From CAYMYN01 sp964394665 (lineage in GTDB: Bacteria > Planctomycetota > UBA1135 > GCA-002686595): a stretch of 22,502 bases of DNA. Numbering within the stretch: the stretch's first letter is position 1; each line of letters begins with the position of its first letter. This document shows positions 8,684-16,014 of the stretch, piece after piece. The position numbers and the translations under genes were made by a program. Under the pieces are notes generated by a model. It did no database searches. It worked only from the letters and a program-made list of their open reading frames with translations, and was not told where the DNA came from. Location: contig CAYMYN010000051.1 in NCBI GenBank assembly GCA_964394665.1, positions 1 through 22,502 of the forward strand, in the 5' to 3' direction.

Positions 8684-10102
8684 TCACGGCACCGCCCGCA
8701 CGCGGGTTCCGTCCACCAACGACGGCGGCGGCTCGAGCACCACCTGTTCGCCGTCCACCACCCCCGCGCGCAGGTCGGCGCGCGTGCCGTCCGAGCTCGC
8801 GACCTCGACCGCTCGCAGCCGGGCGCGATCCCCCTCCAGCACGAAGAGCGACGTGCCGCCGTCCCGGCGCACGAGCGCCGCCGCGGGGACGCGCACCACG
8901 GGTTCGGCCGCGGCCGGCGCCGCGTCCGCCCCGGGATCGAGGAACACGACGCGCACGCCCATCTCCGGCCGCAGGAGCTCGTCCGGCTCGAGGAAGGCCA
9001 CGCGCACCTCCACCGTCGCCCGTTGGCGGTCGGCCATGGGCCAGATGCGGTCGACGCGCCCTTCGTAGGCGCGGTCGGGGAAGGCGTCGAGGAAGACGCG
9101 CGCCGGGGCCCCCAGGCGCACGGCGGACAGGCTCGTCTCGGGCACGTCGGCCTGCACCTCCAAGGTCGAGAGGTCGACCACGGTCGCGACCGAGCCGCGC
9201 GCGTTGCTGCCGCCCTGGCTGCTGGGCGAGACGATCTCCCCCACCTCGGCCTCCTTGGAGACCACCACGCCGTCGAAGGGCGCGCGCACGAAGGTCTTCT
9301 CGAGGGTCGCCGCGGCGAGCTCGCGGGCGGCGACCTTGAGCGGCAGGAGGGCCTCGGCCTCCTGTACCGCGCGCGCCGCCGTCTCGAGCCGTTTGCGCAT
9401 CTCCGCCAGGTCGCCCTCGGCGGCGCTGACGCGCGCCAGGGCGCCCTCTTCATCGGCCCGCGCGGCGACGAGGTCGCGCTGGGCCGCGTCGCGCACGCGC
9501 TCGCTCTCGACGCCGCCGGCCACCATCTCCTCGACGCGTGCGTGCTCGGCCTGGGCGAAGGCCAGATCCGCGCGCGCGCCGGCGAGCTGGGCGCGGGCGG
9601 CGAGCAGATCGGCCTCGCGCCGCGCGAGCACGCCCTCGAGGGCCGCGCCCTCGGCCCGCACCCGTTCGAGGGCGGCCCGCGCGAGCTCGAGGTCGGCCTC
9701 GCTCTGGCGCAGGACGGCCTCGTGTTCCTCGGAGTAGAGGCGCGCGACGACTTCGCCCGCGGCGACGCGGCTGCCCTCGACGACCCGCAGCTCGACGATG
9801 CGGCCCGGCGTGTCGGCCGAGAGGGCCGCGCGCACCCGCGCCACGACGAAGCCGTTGGCGGCCGTGCCCGCGAGGGCTCCGGCGGCCCGCGCGTCGCGCC
9901 CGACGGCCCGCGCGACCTTCACGCTGGGCAGGCGCAGGCGCTCGACGAAGTCGCGCAGCGGGCGCTGGAAGAGCCACAGGGCGCCCAGCAGCAGCGCCAG
10001 CCAGACGACCCTGCCCACCCAGGGCGAGCGCCGGCGGCGGCGCGTGGTGTCGCCGCGGTCGATGCGCAGGGAAGCGAGGTCCGGGGTCGGGGCGGCGCTC
10101 AC
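8684..10102 (-). CDS. HlyD/MacA-type periplasmic adaptor subunit
   Basis: A 472-residue membrane-fusion protein. An Arg-rich cytoplasmic start (RRRRRSPW) is followed by one membrane helix (about residues 30-46). Then come a biotinyl-lipoyl half-domain (TPGRIVELRVVEGSRVAAGE), a long Ala/Arg/Glu-rich coiled-coil hairpin (about 145-260), the second lipoyl half (VRAPFDGVVVSKEAEVGE) and a beta-barrel region. The start is GTG 10102: this gives a sensible N-terminus, and a TATCGT -10-like hexamer ends 9 bases upstream. The open frame reaching 11308 is a shadow of the hydrolase gene. It is first in the operon and probably bridges the inner-membrane permeases to the outer envelope. Confidence 0.93.
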   Translation of the reverse strand: MSAAPTPDLASLRIDRGDTTRRRRRSPWVGRVVWLALLLGALWLFQRPLRDFVERLRLPSVKVARAVGRDARAAGALAGTAANGFVVARVRAALSADTPGRIVELRVVEGSRVAAGEVVARLYSEEHEAVLRQSEADLELARAALERVRAEGAALEGVLARREADLLAARAQLAGARADLAFAQAEHARVEEMVAGGVESERVRDAAQRDLVAARADEEGALARVSAAEGDLAEMRKRLETAARAVQEAEALLPLKVAARELAAATLEKTFVRAPFDGVVVSKEAEVGEIVSPSSQGGSNARGSVATVVDLSTLEVQADVPETSLSAVRLGAPARVFLDAFPDRAYEGRVDRIWPMADRQRATVEVRVAFLEPDELLRPEMGVRVVFLDPGADAAPAAAEPVVRVPAAALVRRDGGTSLFVLEGDRARLRAVEVASSDGTRADLRAGVVDGEQVVLEPPPSLVDGTRVRAVP

Positions 10103-10111
10103 GGCGCGCGC

Positions 10112-10117
10112 ACGATA
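10112..10117 (-). promoter_or_regulatory. Possible -10 element of the export/purEK operon
   Basis: On the minus strand TATCGT is followed by 9 bases and then the GTG start of the adaptor. The transcript would have almost no leader. No -35 box is recognised in the GC-rich DNA upstream. The 74-base gap to 10177 would hold divergent promoters. Confidence 0.35.
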
Positions 10118-10176
10118 CCCCTTGCGCTGGGCGCTGGGCAGCCGGTGGACGAAATGCCCCGCGGACGCGACCCTGG

Positions 10177-10710
10177 ATGCGCTTGCCCGACCACGGTCCC
10201 CTCTCCGTCCATCCGCGGCTGCGCGGGATGACCTTCGCGGCCTGCGCGCTGCTCGCCTGGCTCGGGATCGCGGCCTGCGGTGCTCCACGCGGTGCGTCGG
10301 GACGCGGTTGGGCCCCGGCGGTGCTCCCCGCCCAGGCCAGCCTGCGCGCGGACCCCGGCGCCGTGGGCGGCGCGGTCGCGCTGCTGGTCGAGACCGAGCG
10401 CGGCGTGTTGCTGCGGCTCGTCGGCTCGCGCCTCGAGCCCGGCGATCACGAGCTGGTGCTCGCCCCCGACGCCGGGCGCGGCCTCGAGCTCGAGCGGCTG
10501 GGGAACCTGACCGTCGCCGCGGACGGCCGGGGCGACCTGGAGCTCGAGCTCGAGGGCCAGACCCTGTCCGGCGGATCGCGCCTGCTCGGTCGCACCCTGG
10601 TGCTCGTCTCCGCCCGCCGGACCCTGCTGCGCGGGACGATCGACAAAGGCCTCGAATCCCAGGACGCGTCCGTCCCCCCTCCGCCCCCGAACCCCGCTCG
10701 CCCCCGCTGA
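10177..10710 (+). CDS. Small lipoprotein with a Cu/Zn-SOD-like fold lacking metal ligands
   Basis: A 177-residue exported protein. A hydrophobic stretch ends in a lipobox (IAAC, Cys 34), so it is probably a lipoprotein. ATG 10177 gives a signal peptide with positive charges before the hydrophobic part; ATG 10228 would remove them. The mature part resembles the order of Cu/Zn superoxide dismutase: GGAVALLVETERGVLLRL, then LEPGDHELVLAP at the position of PGxHGFHIHE, then GNLTVAADGRGDLELELEG, then SGGSRLLGRTLVLV at the position of the GRxLVVH block. Only one histidine (H91) remains in this region, so it should not bind Cu/Zn or act as a dismutase. The resemblance is by eye. A Pro/Arg tail follows. 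The next gene starts 2 bases later. Confidence 0.7.
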   Translation: MRLPDHGPLSVHPRLRGMTFAACALLAWLGIAACGAPRGASGRGWAPAVLPAQASLRADPGAVGGAVALLVETERGVLLRLVGSRLEPGDHELVLAPDAGRGLELERLGNLTVAADGRGDLELELEGQTLSGGSRLLGRTLVLVSARRTLLRGTIDKGLESQDASVPPPPPNPARPR

Positions 10711-10712
10711 CC

Positions 10713-12815
10713 ATGCGACGACTTCGCCGATCGATCCCCGTGCTGGTCCTCCTCGCGCTGTCGCCGTTCGTGTTCTGCGCGCGCGCCGCGGCCCAGGACG
10801 GCCTCCCCGAGCTCGCCGGCCGCTGGAACGGCGCGATCGAAGCCCTGGGCCAGGTGCTCGAGATCCGGCTGTCGTTCGAGCGCGAGGGCGAGGGCTGGCG
10901 CGGCAGCCTCTCGATCCCGGCCCAGGGGCTCTTGGACTCGCCGCTCTCCAAGATCGAGCGCGAGGGCACCAGCCTGCGCTTCGCCCTGCCCGGTGTACCC
11001 GGCAACGCGCGCTTCGAGGGCGAGTTCTCGGCCGACGGCGCGCGCATCGAAGGGCCCTTCTTCCAGGGCCTCGGACGCTTCCGCTGGCACGCCGCGAGCG
11101 TGGCCGCCGCCCCGAGCGGGCTCGAGGGCTTCGACGAGTGGCTGGAGGCGACGCGCGCGGCCTGGAAGGTGCCCGGCATCGCCGTGGCCTGCGTGCGCGG
11201 CGAACAGGTGCTCTTCGTCGGGGGCCGCGGCCTGCGCGACGTCGAGCGCGGCCTGCCGGTCACCCCCAGCACGCTCTTCGCCATCGGCTCGTGCACCAAG
11301 GCCTTCACGGCCCTGGCCCTCGACCTGTTCGTGGCCGAGGGCCGGGCCGACTGGGACCGGCCCGTGCGCGCCTACCTGCCCGCCTTCCGCCTGCACGAAC
11401 GGCTCGACTCGGACGCGGTGAGCTTGCGCGACCTGGTTGCGCACCGCACCGGGTTGCCGCGCCACGACTTCGTCTGGTACGGCCGGCCCGAGCTCGAGCG
11501 GCGCGCGGTCCTGGAGCGCCTCCCGCACCTCGAACCCAGCGCGGGCCTGCGCGAACGCTGGCAGTACAACAACCTGATGTACGTCGTCGCCGGGCTCGTG
11601 GTCGAGGAGCTGGGCGGCGGCACCTGGGAGGACACGCTGCGCGCGCGCATCCTCGAGCCGCTGGGCATGGAGCGCACTTCGTTCTCGACCCACGACGCCG
11701 AACGCGACGCCGACCACGCGCTGCCCTATCGCCTGGAGGACGGCCAGCCCGTGCGCATCCCCTACCGGCGCATCGAGAACGTCGGTCCCGCCGGATCGAT
11801 CCAATCCTCGGCCCTGGACATGGCCCGCTGGGTGGCGCTGTGGTGCGAGGGCGGCGCGCTCGGCGGGCGGCGCATCGCCGAGGCCCGGGCGCTGGAACGG
11901 CTGCGCACGCCGGCCATGCTCGTCCCCGAAGGCAACGCGGAGGCGGACATCCTCGGGCTCGGTTACGCCCACGGCTGGGCGGTGCACCAGTACCGCGGTC
12001 ACCTGCGCGTGAGTCACGGAGGCGGCATCGACGGGTTCTCCGCGATGGTGAGTTTCGTGCCCGACAAGGGAATCGGCGTGGTGGTGCTCGCCAACGTCGC
12101 CGGCGGCCTGCCCGAGCTCGTCTCGCGCCACGCGCTGGACCGTTTGTTGGCGCTCGAGACGCGCGACTGGAGCGGCGAGGGCCTGGCGCGGGAGCGGGCG
12201 GCGGAGGCCCTGGAGGAGCAGGGCCGGGCGTCCCTCGAGGCGCGCCCCGACGCCCCGGCTCCGCGGCCCCTCGGGGAGTACGTCGGGACCTACGAACACG
12301 CCGGCTACGGCCGGCTCGAGGTGGAGCTCGAAGGCGGCGCCCTGCGCGTGCGCGCGGGCGAACTCGAAGCGACCCTCGAGCCGCTGCACTTCGAGGTCTT
12401 CCGCTTCGCCGAGGGGGCGGCGGCCGAGCTCGAGGGCCAGCCGCTGCAGTTCCTCTGCGGCTTCGAGGGCGAGATCGAGGGCCTGCGCATCGTCGCCGAG
12501 CCCGCGCTCGCACCGGTGGTCTTCACGCGCCGGCCCGACGAGCGACTCGGCGATCCGGAGCTGCTCGCGCGCTACGCCGGGACCTACCAGCTCGCCGGGA
12601 TGCGGGCCGAGTTCGTGCTGCGCGGGGCGCACCTCGAGCTCGAGGTCGCCGGGCAACCGACCTACCGCCTGAAGGCCGTGCGCCCGCTGATCTTCGAGCT
12701 GGAGCAGCTCCCCGGCTTCCGCGTGCGCTTCGAGATCGAGGGCGAGGGACCGGCCCGGGCGGCCGTGTTCCTGCAGCCCAACGGCGTCTTCCGCGCCGAG
12801 CGCGCCCCTGGGTGA
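10713..12815 (+). CDS. Secreted beta-lactamase-family serine hydrolase with C-terminal DUF3471-like repeats
   Basis: A 700-residue exported protein of the class C beta-lactamase/esterase/D-peptidase superfamily. A signal peptide (MRRLRRS then a hydrophobic run ending ARAAAQ) is followed by a beta-rich N-terminal domain (about 30-130) and the catalytic domain (about 138-485). The last part holds two similar beta domains (about 518-605 and 610-698), each beginning Y-x-GTY, of the DUF3471/lipocalin-like type. Catalytic motifs: S193-C-T-K196, Y285-N-N287 and H435-G-G in place of KTG. It starts 2 bases after the lipoprotein stop, so the two form an operon. The substrate cannot be read from sequence; many such proteins are esterases or peptidases rather than resistance enzymes. 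Confidence 0.93.
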   Translation: MRRLRRSIPVLVLLALSPFVFCARAAAQDGLPELAGRWNGAIEALGQVLEIRLSFEREGEGWRGSLSIPAQGLLDSPLSKIEREGTSLRFALPGVPGNARFEGEFSADGARIEGPFFQGLGRFRWHAASVAAAPSGLEGFDEWLEATRAAWKVPGIAVACVRGEQVLFVGGRGLRDVERGLPVTPSTLFAIGSCTKAFTALALDLFVAEGRADWDRPVRAYLPAFRLHERLDSDAVSLRDLVAHRTGLPRHDFVWYGRPELERRAVLERLPHLEPSAGLRERWQYNNLMYVVAGLVVEELGGGTWEDTLRARILEPLGMERTSFSTHDAERDADHALPYRLEDGQPVRIPYRRIENVGPAGSIQSSALDMARWVALWCEGGALGGRRIAEARALERLRTPAMLVPEGNAEADILGLGYAHGWAVHQYRGHLRVSHGGGIDGFSAMVSFVPDKGIGVVVLANVAGGLPELVSRHALDRLLALETRDWSGEGLARERAAEALEEQGRASLEARPDAPAPRPLGEYVGTYEHAGYGRLEVELEGGALRVRAGELEATLEPLHFEVFRFAEGAAAELEGQPLQFLCGFEGEIEGLRIVAEPALAPVVFTRRPDERLGDPELLARYAGTYQLAGMRAEFVLRGAHLELEVAGQPTYRLKAVRPLIFELEQLPGFRVRFEIEGEGPARAAVFLQPNGVFRAERAPG

Positions 12816-12845
12816 CCGCGGCCAAGTGGACCCGAGACGGGGCGC
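12802..12845. terminator. Possible shared terminator between convergent genes
   Basis: GCGCCCC (12802-12808) pairs with GGGGCGC (12839-12845), with GGGT/ACCC pairing inside. The structure spans the 30-base gap between the hydrolase stop and the exonuclease stop. There is no T tract and the loop is large, so this is weak. Confidence 0.3.
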
Positions 12846-13544
12846 TCACTCCATGAGCGGCAGCAGCGTGTCCGCGAGGCGCCGGAAGAGCTCGGCCGTG
12901 GCGCGCACGTCGCGCAGGCAGTACTCGCCGATGTCCTCGATCCGTCCGTCGCGATAGGCGCGCGCCACCTGGCTGCCGTCGATCTTGCCCTTGGGGCTCT
13001 CGACGTCGAAGCGCCGGCACCAGTAGTCGAGCGAGTAACGATCGCGCGTGGCGCCGAAGAAGGTCAGGACGTCCTGCAGATCGGTGTGCTCGCCGATCCG
13101 GTAGCGGTTCGGCACCAACGTGCGGCTGGGCGTGACCTCGAGCTGGGCCGAACGCACCATCAGCATCGGCCCGTCGTAGCCGCGGCCGTTGTAGGTGACC
13201 AGGCGCGCCATCCGCCCGTCCTTGGCGCGGTGGCCGACGACGTCCCAGAAGCGGCGCAGGAGCGCGCGCTCGTCGCCACGGAAGATCTTGGAGTCCGGAA
13301 CCTTGGACCACGCGTGCTCCGGGCCCTCGTCGCCCTCGAGCAGCAGCAGGCCGCGGTCCTCCTCGACGAGCCACAGGCCGATCGCGACGACCTTGCCCAG
13401 GCCCGGATACAGCGCGGTGCGCTCGGGCACGGCGTCGCGGCGCTCGGGATCGTGCTCGCGCGCCAGGAGGTAGCCGCGGGTGACCTCGTCGACCTCGTTC
13501 CAGGGGAACCCCGCGACCTCGATGTCGAAGACGATCGTGCTCAC
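12846..13544 (-). CDS. Predicted 3'-5' exonuclease, PolB-like DEDDy family
   Basis: A 232-residue protein of the PolB-like predicted exonuclease family (Pfam DNA_pol_B_exo2), thought to degrade DNA or RNA from the 3' end with two metal ions. The DEDDy residues are all present: D7 and E9 in FDIEVAG, D124 in TYNGRGYDGPML, and Y208/D212 in YCLRDVRATAELF. Family blocks LGKVVAIGLW, YRIGEHTDLQDVLTFFG and FDVESPKGKIDGSQV match well. GTG 13544 is chosen because the protein then begins directly with the first strand; the upstream ATG at 13595 would add 17 residues, and a -10-like TACCGT lies between. It stands alone as a transcription unit, facing the hydrolase gene. Confidence 0.93.
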   Translation of the reverse strand: MSTIVFDIEVAGFPWNEVDEVTRGYLLAREHDPERRDAVPERTALYPGLGKVVAIGLWLVEEDRGLLLLEGDEGPEHAWSKVPDSKIFRGDERALLRRFWDVVGHRAKDGRMARLVTYNGRGYDGPMLMVRSAQLEVTPSRTLVPNRYRIGEHTDLQDVLTFFGATRDRYSLDYWCRRFDVESPKGKIDGSQVARAYRDGRIEDIGEYCLRDVRATAELFRRLADTLLPLME

Positions 13545-13550
13545 CCCGGC

Positions 13551-13556
13551 ACGGTA
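13551..13556 (-). promoter_or_regulatory. Possible -10 element of the exonuclease gene
   Basis: On the minus strand TACCGT is followed by 6 bases and then GTG 13544, the spacing expected for a leaderless transcript. No -35 box is recognised. Confidence 0.35.
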
Positions 13557-13611
13557 CCGAACGGCCGGGCCGGGAGCCTGCGCCCCGACCGACAATCCCA
13601 GGGCCCTCAGC

Positions 13612-13814
13612 GCGGGTCAGACCCGCAACCCAACGCGGAGCGCGGGGCCCGCGCTGCTTGCCCTTGCGGGGGAGGAGGACCTCCCCCGATCCGGCCGCGA
13701 CACGCGGCCTCCCCCTCCCCGCCGCCTGATGGGCGGCGCGGCGCCCAATGGGCGCCGGATCGACTACGGCGCGAATCCTGCGCGCAACGCGCAGGATCGG
13801 ATCCGTAGTCGATC
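13612..13814. repeat. Array of seven tandem perfect hairpins
   Basis: Seven inverted repeats follow each other with gaps of 1-12 bases. H1 13612-13626, 6-bp stem. H2 13639-13655, 8-bp stem around one base. H3 13668-13687, 8 bp. H4 13693-13709, 7 bp. H5 13721-13737, 6 bp. H6 13740-13756, 7 bp. H7 13758-13814 has a 12-bp outer stem (GATCGACTACGG) and a 10-bp inner stem (ATCCTGCGCG) separated by a 5+5 internal loop. Loops are 1-5 bases. H7 overlaps the stop codon of the minus-strand metalloprotease gene, so at least H7 could end that transcript; the rest lies between it and the exonuclease promoter. There is no coding potential on either strand apart from shadow frames. Confidence 0.85.
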
Positions 13815-16014
13815 AGGCGCGCACCCGCTGCGCCGCGGGACGGCGGGGGAGCGCCCGCACGGCCAGGCACAAGAGCAGCAGGCCGAGCAGCGACCGCAGG
13901 GCCTGGCCCGGATCCAACGGGCCGTCGACCCCGACCGTGGAGCAACCTCCCCCTCCGCCGCCGCCCGAACCCTGGTACGTGAACGCGCCGGCCAGGGCCA
14001 CGGCCTGGCCGCTGCTCGGGTCGCGCACCAACACCGAGGCCGTTCCCGCCGAGCGCGGCGGCGCGACCACGCGCAGCTCGTCCGGGCCGACGAGCTCGAC
14101 GGACGCCGCTTGCACCCCGCCCAGGCCCGTGAAGGGGCTGGCGCCGAACCAGACCTCGCAACCGGCCTGGAAGTTCGCGCCCTGGATCGTGACCGTCGTG
14201 CCGCCCGCGCTCGGCCCGGCGCTCGGGCTCACCTCGGCGATCTCCGGATCGGGGGCGCCGACGTAGGCGAAGGCGGCCTGGGCGCTCGAACCGTCGAGGT
14301 TCGCGATCTCGAGCACGTACGGGCCGCCGGGCAGGCCGCCCTCGGAGCGCACGACGACGCGCGAGGCGTTGACCAGCTCGACGTCCGTCTGCAACACGCC
14401 GTCGATGCGCACGGAGAGGCCGGCGAGGAATCCGCTGCCGGTGAGCACGATCTCCGTCCCCCCGGCGCTCGTGCCGGCGACGGGGAAGATCACCGCGATG
14501 TCGGGCGCCGAGAGGAACTGCAGCGCCCCGACGGCCCGGCCCTCGACGCCGCTCGGGTCGATCACGACCACGTCGTAGGTCCCGGGCGCCGTGGCCACGG
14601 TGGTGAGCTCGATCGTGTTCGGCCCGCTGACCGTCGCGCCCTGCCCGTCGACGTAGATCCGATCGCCGATCACGACCCGCGCGCCGGGCTGGAAGTTCGT
14701 GCCCACGATCGTCACGTCGGTTCCGCCGTGGAGCAGCACTTGGTTGGGGCTCACCAGGCTCACGCTGGGATCGGGCGGCGTGATCTCGACGGCCGCGGCC
14801 AGGATCGCGAAGTCGCCGCCCGGCTCGGTCGCGACGAGGTCGACGTGCCCGCTGGGAGCGCCCAGTGGGACGCTGAGCTGGAACTGCACCTGGGTCCCGA
14901 GCCACGCCAGGGGCGCGACCGTGAGCGCGGGGTCGCTCGCGGCGAGGGTGCTGCCGTCCACGAGACCCGCGCCGCGCAGCAGGTAGGTGCGCGTCGCGCC
15001 GTCGGCGATCCCGCGCAGGGGCAGCACGTCCGTGTTGCGCCCCAGGGAGATGCTCCGGGGCCCCTGCACGCCGAGGTTGCCCAGATCGAGGTCCTGGCCG
15101 GAGACGATCCCGTGGGAGCCCAGCAGGGTCGGACCGAAGTCGGTCTGGATCGTCCAGCCCGAGCCCAGGTTGGCCGCGTTGACCGGGTGCTCGAGGGGTT
15201 GGGCGTAGAGCTCGTAGGTGCCCGCGTCGAGCCCGCGCAGGGCGAAGGTGCCGTTGGTCGCCGTCAAGCCCGCGGCCCGGGTCCGCCCCTGCGTGTCGCG
15301 GGCCACGACGTGCGCGCCGGCAACGTCCGTGTGGTTCGAGATGCGGCGCAGGCGGCCGCGCAGGGTGCCGTGGTTGCCCTGGGGGTACGCGTCGCGCAGA
15401 CCGTGCACGTCGTCGTCGGACAGGCTGCGGTGCAGGATCATGCCCGAGGAGACGTAGGGGTACATCGTCGCGCCCGCCCAACCGCTGTGGTCGAGGCCGA
15501 GCAGGTGCCCGAGCTCGTGGGCCGCCACGTCCTGCACGTCGAAGCGCCCGAGCTGGCCGCTGGTCGTGAACAGGAACGAGCGGCCGTTGAAGATCACGTC
15601 CGCGTCGGCGATCACGCCGCTCGAGTAGAACCACACCGGCGTGATCGCGACCGTGCCCGAGCCCATGGGGAAGTAACCGCTCGAATTGACCTCGTCGAAG
15701 AGCAACAGGTGCAGATCGAAGCTCTGCCAGTCCGTGCGCGCCTGCTGGGCCGGCGAGGCGTTCTCCACCAGCCGGGCGCTGGTCCCCGTGGCGCCGTTCC
15801 AGGCCGCGATCGCGTTGCGCAGGGCCGTGCGGTGGCTGCCGTCGGGTAGGTCGTCCGATCCGGTGGCCTGGATGACCACGCTGATCGAGGTCGGATCGGA
15901 CCAGAAGAGCGGGTTCTGGTTCGAGGGGTGGCGCAGGCGCACGTGGGCCAAGGCGCCGGAGGCGACGGCCAGCGCGCAGAGTCCCACGCCGATCCGGAGG
16001 CGGTGGGCCGACAT
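13813..16014 (-). CDS. Secreted matrixin-type zinc metalloprotease with IPT/TIG repeats and a C-terminal sorting-like tail
   Basis: A 733-residue exported protein. The signal peptide (about residues 1-23, ending SGALA) leads into a metzincin domain with HELGHLLGLDH (H166, H170, H176, catalytic E167) and a likely Met-turn at M184 in ATMYPYVSSGM. Next is a carboxypeptidase-regulatory-like beta domain (about 216-290), a linker domain, and three IPT/TIG domains, each beginning with a VSP- or FPVAG-type motif plus GGT. The C-terminus is a poly-Gly stretch, a Cys, a hydrophobic helix (LRSLLGLLLLCLAVRAL) and an Arg-rich end, the layout of membrane-anchoring CTERM signals. ATG 16014 follows directly after the TGA of the upstream gene (TGAATG), so they are coupled. 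Probably a cell-surface protease; substrate unknown. Confidence 0.92.
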   Translation of the reverse strand: MSAHRLRIGVGLCALAVASGALAHVRLRHPSNQNPLFWSDPTSISVVIQATGSDDLPDGSHRTALRNAIAAWNGATGTSARLVENASPAQQARTDWQSFDLHLLLFDEVNSSGYFPMGSGTVAITPVWFYSSGVIADADVIFNGRSFLFTTSGQLGRFDVQDVAAHELGHLLGLDHSGWAGATMYPYVSSGMILHRSLSDDDVHGLRDAYPQGNHGTLRGRLRRISNHTDVAGAHVVARDTQGRTRAAGLTATNGTFALRGLDAGTYELYAQPLEHPVNAANLGSGWTIQTDFGPTLLGSHGIVSGQDLDLGNLGVQGPRSISLGRNTDVLPLRGIADGATRTYLLRGAGLVDGSTLAASDPALTVAPLAWLGTQVQFQLSVPLGAPSGHVDLVATEPGGDFAILAAAVEITPPDPSVSLVSPNQVLLHGGTDVTIVGTNFQPGARVVIGDRIYVDGQGATVSGPNTIELTTVATAPGTYDVVVIDPSGVEGRAVGALQFLSAPDIAVIFPVAGTSAGGTEIVLTGSGFLAGLSVRIDGVLQTDVELVNASRVVVRSEGGLPGGPYVLEIANLDGSSAQAAFAYVGAPDPEIAEVSPSAGPSAGGTTVTIQGANFQAGCEVWFGASPFTGLGGVQAASVELVGPDELRVVAPPRSAGTASVLVRDPSSGQAVALAGAFTYQGSGGGGGGGCSTVGVDGPLDPGQALRSLLGLLLLCLAVRALPRRPAAQRVRA

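Noticed and set aside
10713..12815. True beta-lactamase (antibiotic resistance)
   Set aside because: The S-x-x-K/Y-x-N/HGG set and the extra C-terminal domains fit the broad serine-hydrolase superfamily; resistance cannot be claimed.
13612..13814. CRISPR array
   Set aside because: The hairpins are all different and there is no direct repeat with spacers, nor any cas gene nearby.
13480..15849. A 789-codon plus-strand open frame
   Set aside because: Antisense shadow of the exonuclease and metalloprotease genes; no recognisable domain.
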